Shown here: positions 44,660 through 49,249 of the stretch, in pieces
Layout of the letters: every line of letters begins with the position of its first letter
Numbering within the stretch: the stretch's first letter is position 1
From: Candidatus Omnitrophota bacterium
Lineage (GTDB): Bacteria > Omnitrophota > Gorgyraeia > JABMRG01
Reading direction: 5' to 3'
DNA length: 49,249 nucleotides
NCBI GenBank assembly: GCA_028716165.1
Contig: JAQUQI010000009.1
Coordinates: 1-49,249 of the forward strand
Notes under the pieces: model-generated
Seen by the model: the letters and a program-made list of their open reading frames with translations, nothing else
What the model was told of the DNA's origin: nothing
Databases searched by the model: none
Position numbers and translations under genes: made by a program

Positions 44660-46540
44660 ATGAAGGCGTTATTGACATTATTTTTGGCATTTATAATATG
44701 TATTAATCCGTGTAGAACTGCTTATGCGCAGAACTTCGGCCGTCCCCAGGACCAGCCGGAAGAAAAACTATCTCTTGACATCAAAGGTATGGATATACTG
44801 GACGTTTTCAGGTTATTATCCATGAAGGGCGGGATTAATATTATAGCAGGCAAAAATGTCACCGGCAAGGTCACGCTCTTTCTAAAAGGGGTTGATATAT
44901 GGGATGCGTTTGAAATAATAATAGCAGCCAATGGGTTAGCGTATGAGAATCGCAATAATATCATATACGTGATGACCGAACGCGATTATGAGCTTATGTA
45001 CGGAAAGAAGTACGAAGACAGGAGGATAGTCAAATCCGTAAAATTGCATAATGTTACGGCGGCAGAGGTGCTCAAATCAGTATCACAGCTTAAGACTAAT
45101 ATAGGCAAGGTTGTCTCTGACGATGTCTCGGAAACAATAGTCCTTATGGATATACCTGAAACTGTGGCTGAAATGGAAAACGTCATAGAGGTCCTTGACG
45201 TGCCCCTTACGACAAAGGTTTATAATCTCCAGTACGCCAAGGCCAATGATCTCAAGGATAGGCTTAGCGAGATATTAACCAAGAATACGGGTAGTATCCA
45301 TATTGACGAGCGCACAAACAAAATAGCGGTGACTGACCTCAAAAACCAGATACCTGTTTTTGATAAGCTGATAGAGGCCTTTGATGAAAAGCATAAAGAG
45401 GTCATCATTGAAGCCAAGGTTTTGCAGATTACATTAAATGACGACTATAATACCGGTATAAACTGGGACGCGGTCTTTACAAAGATGCAGAGTAAACTGC
45501 ACCAGGTTGCCACCCTCGGTGTAAGCTTAAGATACGGCGACCAGCAACAGGTCATACCCACTGTCGCGACCACGGCCAACGGCGGGGCCCTGCAGATAGG
45601 TAATCTCGCCACCGAGGGTTATCAGGCTGTTATACAGGCATTAAGGGAGTATGGTAAGACCAACCTTCTTTCATCACCCCGTATTGTGGCGTTAAATAAC
45701 GAAGAAGCCAGCATACTTGTGGGGACGAACCAGCCGTATGCTACCCGCACCATTAGCCAGGGAAGCGGTGGTACGGGCAATATAGAAGCTGAAAACGTGA
45801 CATTTATAGACCTTGGAATAAAGCTAATAGTAACGCCTACAATTAACGATGAAAATTACATTACAATGAAGATCAAGCCCGAAGTAAGCTCCAAGATAGG
45901 GGATTTCCAGATTACCAGCAGCGGTAATGTAATACCTATTGTAAAGACAACCACTACGGAAACGACCGTGATGGTCAAGAACGGCTCAACGGTCCTTATC
46001 GGCGGGCTCATGGAAGAGAATATAAGGGAAAGCCTAAGAGAGGTTCCGGGGCTTGCTAATATTCCTCTGCTTGGCAATTTGTTCAGGACAAGGACGATCG
46101 GCAGCGGCGATAGCACTAATCCCGAAAAGACGGAGCTTGTCATATTTCTTACCCCCCATATTATATCAGGGTATGAAGCCAATGATCTGCTTACTGTAAA
46201 CAAGGTCGCGCAGGAAAAGGCCGTAGACAATATTAGCGCGCGCCGCGGCATGACTAATGATATGGATGCCGATGAATATTACGGCCTCATAGCTTCAATA
46301 ATCAATAAGAAGGTTGAACAAGAGAAGCCTGGCGAGAGCCTGCACGGAGAGGTTTTTATATCTTTTGAAATCAATTCCAAGGGCGAGCTTGTTTCCAAAC
46401 CGGTTATATCAAAAGGGGATAACCCGGGGTTATCGCAATTAGGCATAAAAAGCGTAACGGAAGCGGCCCCTTTTCCGCCTTTCCCAAAGAGGATAACCAG
46501 CGATAAGGAAACACTGCAGATAGCCATAAGTTATCAATAG
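44660..46540 (+). CDS. gspD: secretin GspD with C-terminal TonB-like domain
   Basis: Outer-membrane secretin channel, 626 residues. ATG 44660 follows GAGGGGGG at 44646-44653 and starts a signal peptide (about 1-23, ending in AYAQ). N-domains (LSLDIKGMDILDVFRLLS, VYNLQYAKANDLKDRLSEIL) are followed by the secretin core: LLSSPRIVALNNEEASI, VGTNQPY, NVTFIDLGIKLIVTP and VLIGGLMEENIRES-VPGLANIPLLGNLF, ending TELVIFLTPHIIS. It has fewer N-domains than classical GspD, nearer PilQ. After a linker, residues 563-626 form what reads as a TonB-family C-terminal domain (VFISFEINSKGELV, then AAPFPPFPKR and a last strand). I know of no standard secretin with this tail. Confidence 0.92.
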   Translation: MKALLTLFLAFIICINPCRTAYAQNFGRPQDQPEEKLSLDIKGMDILDVFRLLSMKGGINIIAGKNVTGKVTLFLKGVDIWDAFEIIIAANGLAYENRNNIIYVMTERDYELMYGKKYEDRRIVKSVKLHNVTAAEVLKSVSQLKTNIGKVVSDDVSETIVLMDIPETVAEMENVIEVLDVPLTTKVYNLQYAKANDLKDRLSEILTKNTGSIHIDERTNKIAVTDLKNQIPVFDKLIEAFDEKHKEVIIEAKVLQITLNDDYNTGINWDAVFTKMQSKLHQVATLGVSLRYGDQQQVIPTVATTANGGALQIGNLATEGYQAVIQALREYGKTNLLSSPRIVALNNEEASILVGTNQPYATRTISQGSGGTGNIEAENVTFIDLGIKLIVTPTINDENYITMKIKPEVSSKIGDFQITSSGNVIPIVKTTTTETTVMVKNGSTVLIGGLMEENIRESLREVPGLANIPLLGNLFRTRTIGSGDSTNPEKTELVIFLTPHIISGYEANDLLTVNKVAQEKAVDNISARRGMTNDMDADEYYGLIASIINKKVEQEKPGESLHGEVFISFEINSKGELVSKPVISKGDNPGLSQLGIKSVTEAAPFPPFPKRITSDKETLQIAISYQ

Positions 46541-46543
46541 CAT

Positions 46544-46617
46544 ACCGCCAGGCGGTGGTAAAAAGCGCGGGCGCTGAAAGCGCTCCCGTCACAGACGCGC
46601 CTTCTCCGGCGGTTTTT
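46544..46617 (+). terminator. branched intrinsic terminator after gspD, probable
   Basis: ACCGCC (46544-46549) pairs with GGCGGT (46608-46613), followed by a T run; GG 46551-46552 with CC 46606-46607 extends it past one bulge. Inside lies a GCGCT-GAA-AGCGC hairpin. A branched stem followed by Ts at the end of the T2SS cluster is best read as a terminator. Confidence 0.5.
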
Positions 46618-46633
46618 GAAAAATCCAAATGTC

Positions 46634-46662
46634 TTGACTAAGAAATTATGCTGTGTTACAAT
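46634..46662 (+). promoter_or_regulatory. promoter of the DUF5679 gene
   Basis: TTGACT at 46634-46639 and TACAAT at 46657-46662 with an exact 17-base spacer, followed by an AGGAGG Shine-Dalgarno near 46680 and the ATG at 46688. It may also serve rsfS and argS. Confidence 0.75.
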
Positions 46663-46687
46663 ACCCCAAAACAAAAAAGGAGGAAGT

Positions 46688-46831
46688 ATGGCAGAGGCCT
46701 ATTGCGTTAAATGTAAATCAAAAAAAGAGATTAAGGATGCGAAAGAGGTTTCTATGAAAAACGGCCGTAAGGCCATGAAAGGCAAGTGCCCTGATTGCGG
46801 TACAGGCATGTACAGGATAATGGGTAAATAA
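46688..46831 (+). CDS. DUF5679-type zinc-ribbon protein
   Basis: A 47-residue protein: YCVKCKSKKEIKDAKEV, then MKNGRKAMKGKCPDCGTGMYRI. Two CxxC pairs form a small zinc ribbon matching the DUF5679 pattern seen in many bacteria; no function is established. The strong promoter and near-consensus Shine-Dalgarno suggest good expression. Confidence 0.85.
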   Translation: MAEAYCVKCKSKKEIKDAKEVSMKNGRKAMKGKCPDCGTGMYRIMGK

Positions 46832-46870
46832 GCCGGTTTTTTTGATACGGCATACGCGTTTGAGGTATTC

Positions 46871-47290
46871 ATGGCCGGGGTGAAGAAGGACGGCAGGCGG
46901 AAGTCCCGTCCGGGAGGGTTTGTCTGTTTAAGAGATAAGGTTTTGGCGGCCGCTCATTATGCTTTGGAGAAAAAGGCGGATTGTGTCAGGGTCTTGGATA
47001 TGAGCGGTATTGCCTGTTTTTGTGATTATTTTGTTGTGGCAGAGGCAGAGTCTTCCACAAAGGTCATAGCAATTGCCGAGCATATAATAGATAGTTTGGC
47101 TTGTTTCGGAATAAGGCCTTTGCGCAGAGAAGGTTTCAGAGACGGGCAATGGATTGTTTTGGATTATGTTGATGTTGTTGTCCATGTTTTTCAGCATCAG
47201 GCAAGGCGGTTTTATGATCTGGAAAGACTGTGGGGCGACGCGAAAATTATAGAGATAAATGATGATAAACAGGGGCATCTCGGCCGTTAA
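46871..47290 (+). CDS. rsfS: ribosomal silencing factor RsfS
   Basis: Binds L14 on the large subunit and blocks subunit joining when nutrients are scarce. The 139-residue protein has the VLDMSGIACFCDYFVVAEAESSTKV segment, then the REGFRDGQWIVLDYVDVVVHVF block with W and H typical of RsfS, and FYDLERLWGDA. About 18 basic residues precede the usual start; ATG 46871 has TGAGGT five bases upstream. The stop codon lies in the loop of a 20-bp perfect hairpin. Confidence 0.94.
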   Translation: MAGVKKDGRRKSRPGGFVCLRDKVLAAAHYALEKKADCVRVLDMSGIACFCDYFVVAEAESSTKVIAIAEHIIDSLACFGIRPLRREGFRDGQWIVLDYVDVVVHVFQHQARRFYDLERLWGDAKIIEINDDKQGHLGR

Positions 47291-47316
47291 GGTAAAGAGA
47301 TGCCCCTGTTTATCAT
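47262..47316 (+). repeat. 20-bp perfect inverted repeat over the rsfS stop codon
   Basis: The arm at 47262-47281 is an exact reverse complement of 47297-47316, with a 15-nt loop (47282-47296) that contains the rsfS TAA. The last codons of rsfS (DDKQGHL) form the left arm. The hairpin ends 18 nt before the argS ATG. No long T run follows, so it is either a weak terminator or an RNA structure affecting argS. Confidence 0.85.
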
Positions 47317-47334
47317 AGCGGGTATTTTGATACG

Positions 47335-49014
47335 ATGAGAGCAAAGCTTTCGGATTACATAGAATCTATTATAAAACCGATATCCGGCAAATGGGGCCTG
47401 AATGCCTTGCCTAAGGTTGTCTGCGAAAAGCCCAAGCACTACAGCCTGGGAGATCTGTCTACCAATATTGCCATGCAGATATGCAAATCAGCCGAAGGAC
47501 TTGACCTATTGCATACGGCGGAAGATATAGCGGATTTGTTGAGGAAGGGGCTCAAGGATTCAGGGTTTAGTGATTTAATATCCAGGGTAGAGGTCAAGCG
47601 CCCGGGTTTTATAAATTTTTATTTTTCGCGGGACTATTTACGTTCGGTGATAAGTGAAATATCTTCCATGTCCGGTGATTTTGGCAGGCCCGAAGGCGTA
47701 AAGCCCAAAAAGATATTGATTGAATTTGTCAGCGCCAATCCTACCGGCCCGTTAAGCGTTGCGCATGGCCGGCAGGCTGCCATAGGCGATGTGCTGGCTA
47801 ATATATTGGATTTTGCCGGCCACAAAGTAACCAGGGAATATTATCTCAATGATGACGGTAACCAGATAATGGTTCTTGGCAAATCCATCCACGCCAGATA
47901 TTGCCAGCTTGTCGGTAAGCCATGCGCTTTTCCTGACGACGGCTATAAGGGTGGATATATATACGATATCGCCAGATTGTTTATTGATAAATACGGCCGT
48001 GACATGTTTGAACCTGGCGAAAAAAACATAAGCGTTTTCTGCGATTTCGGCATACGGCACATTATGGAGGGTATCAGGAAAGATCTTGGCGATTTCAGGG
48101 TCAGGTTTGATAATTACTATTCCCAACGGGAGTTGGGCGGTTCGGGTAAGGTAGAGGATGCGCTCCAGGAGCTTGGGCAAAAAGGTTTACTATATGAAAA
48201 AGACTCCGCTCTGTGGTTTTCATCAACCAGGTTTGGGGACGATAAGGACAGGGTCTTGCGTAAAAGTGATGGAAGTTATACTTACATAACCCCTGACATA
48301 GCGTATCATAAAGACAAATTTCAAAGAGGTTATGATTTGCTCATAGACCTTTTGGGCCCGGACCATCACGGCTATATAAGCAGGATGAAAGCCGCCTGCC
48401 AGGCTATTGGCAAAGACCCTGATGCCTTATCCATACTCATTATCCAGCTTGTTACCCTGTCAAGATCCGGGGCACCGGTACGAATGTCTACAAGAGAGGG
48501 CGAGTTTATATCATTGCGCGAGGTTATGGATGAGGCCGGTTGCGATGTGACAAGGTTCTTTTTTTTGACGCGCCGCCGAGACAGCCATCTGGATTTTGAT
48601 TTTGAACTGGCAAAAAAGCAATCCATGGAGAACCCTGTTTACTATATCCAGTATGCGCACGCAAGGATATGCGGCATACTTAATAACAAGGCTAAGGCAG
48701 CAGGCTCCGCCAGAGTTGATGACAGAGGCCGTTTGCTTTCCCTGCTTGATTCGGAAGAGGAATTTGATATAATGCGCCTGTTAAGGGAATTTCCCCAAAT
48801 AATAAAATCCTGCGCGGCAACCCTTGAACCGCACTTACTTATAACGTATTTAATGGAACTTGCGTCGGGTTTTCATAGTTTTTATGCCAAGCACCGCGTT
48901 GTAAGTGATGATGTTGATCTTAGTCTTGCCCGGCTTATGCTGATAGAATCCCTTAAAAAGGTATTTTCAACGGCCCTTGCCTTATTGGGCGTTTCCATCC
49001 CCGATAGAATGTAA
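47335..49014 (+). CDS. argS: arginyl-tRNA synthetase
   Basis: Class I synthetase charging tRNA-Arg. The 559-residue protein has the ArgRS N-terminal domain, the HIGH-type motif SANPTGPLSVAHGRQAAIGD, YLNDDGNQI, LGPDHHGYISRMKA, and a degenerate KMSKS region (PVRMSTREGEFISL) as is usual for ArgRS, then an anticodon-binding DALR domain. The ribosome-binding site is weak, and a strong hairpin sits directly upstream, so translation may be structure-controlled. Confidence 0.97.
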   Translation: MRAKLSDYIESIIKPISGKWGLNALPKVVCEKPKHYSLGDLSTNIAMQICKSAEGLDLLHTAEDIADLLRKGLKDSGFSDLISRVEVKRPGFINFYFSRDYLRSVISEISSMSGDFGRPEGVKPKKILIEFVSANPTGPLSVAHGRQAAIGDVLANILDFAGHKVTREYYLNDDGNQIMVLGKSIHARYCQLVGKPCAFPDDGYKGGYIYDIARLFIDKYGRDMFEPGEKNISVFCDFGIRHIMEGIRKDLGDFRVRFDNYYSQRELGGSGKVEDALQELGQKGLLYEKDSALWFSSTRFGDDKDRVLRKSDGSYTYITPDIAYHKDKFQRGYDLLIDLLGPDHHGYISRMKAACQAIGKDPDALSILIIQLVTLSRSGAPVRMSTREGEFISLREVMDEAGCDVTRFFFLTRRRDSHLDFDFELAKKQSMENPVYYIQYAHARICGILNNKAKAAGSARVDDRGRLLSLLDSEEEFDIMRLLREFPQIIKSCAATLEPHLLITYLMELASGFHSFYAKHRVVSDDVDLSLARLMLIESLKKVFSTALALLGVSIPDRM

Positions 49015-49018
49015 ATGA

Positions 49019-49249
49019 GCACATAAGTTACGCGACCGCAAGGGAGCGTAACTTATAAGTGCGCATTTATCCTGATAATGCGACCAACGGGAGCATTAGA
49101 AGGATCTAAGCACCATACAGTATACGCGACCGCAAGGGAGCGTAACTTATAAGTGCGCATTTATCCTGATAATGCGACCAACGGGAGCATTAGAAGGATC
49201 TAAGCACCATACAGTATACGCGACCGCAAGGGAGCGTAACTTATAAGTG
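49019..49249 (+). repeat. 94-bp tandem repeat of two hairpin modules
   Basis: Copies at 49031-49124 and 49125-49218 are identical, and 49219-49249 is the first 31 bases of a third, cut by the window end. Each unit holds two hairpins. In A (49023-49056 in the first copy) an 11-bp stem leads to a tandem GA/GA mismatch, CC/GG and a GCAA loop. In B (49069-49105) ATCCT, GA, TAATGC, GA, CC pair with the mirrored side around AAC. In copies 2 and 3 the left arm of A is changed, leaving TACGC/GCGTA. No coding frame is evident. Confidence 0.93.

Noticed and set aside
47262-47316. Insertion-sequence end
   Set aside because: No transposase, no target duplication and no second copy in the window.
49019-49249. 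CRISPR array
   Set aside because: The 94-bp unit repeats entirely, with no unique spacers and no cas genes.

Overview
The window is one dense bacterial chromosome segment with every protein gene on the plus strand. The best guess for the source is an uncultured Gram-negative-type bacterium of the PVC/Omnitrophota kind. The reasons are lysine made through DapL (LL-diaminopimelate aminotransferase), a complete type II secretion (T2SS) cluster, an ExbB/ExbD/TonB module, heavy use of ATA isoleucine codons, frequent TTG and GTG starts, and small lysine-rich proteins. This assignment is inference; no marker was compared with a database.

Layout: 197-1041 ribosomal proteins L13 and S9, then a terminator. 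1243-18231 is a long biosynthetic run behind one strong promoter: argC-J-B-D-F-G-H (arginine), lysA-dapF-dapA-dapB-dapL (lysine and peptidoglycan), folK, panC-panD, nadA-nadX. 18252-18382 holds a candidate three-stem structured RNA. 18479-18994 is a short, strongly expressed-looking unit for two lysine-rich small proteins. 19052-21853 is uvrA. 21933-26547 holds a TPR protein, ExbB, ExbD, a TonB-like protein and a zinc-ribbon membrane protein. tRNA-Ala(CGC) and an exported lysozyme-like protein follow. 27720-31811 encodes a Sec-exported-looking AmmeMemoRadiSam set (radical SAM enzyme and MEMO-AMMECR1 fusion), a CcdA-like membrane protein and rsmE. tRNA-Arg(CCG) and mtaB come next.

33284-46540 encodes a T2SS in two transcription units. 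Unit 1 is gspE-F, a LacI-type regulator, gspG-H-I-J-K-L-M. Unit 2 has its own promoter and a leader with an intrinsic terminator just before the first start codon, then a MerR-like regulator, gspA, a gspC/B-like gene and gspD. The secretin carries a C-terminal TonB-like domain, an unusual fusion. After this come a DUF5679 zinc-ribbon protein, rsfS and argS. The window ends inside a 94-bp tandem repeat built of hairpins with tandem G-A mismatches.

The most interesting items are the secretin-TonB fusion, the attenuator-like leader of the second T2SS unit, the exported AmmeMemoRadiSam set, the hairpin repeat array, the three-stem RNA and the lysine-rich mini-proteins. All folds were worked out by hand, and all family calls rest on recognised motifs, not on searches.
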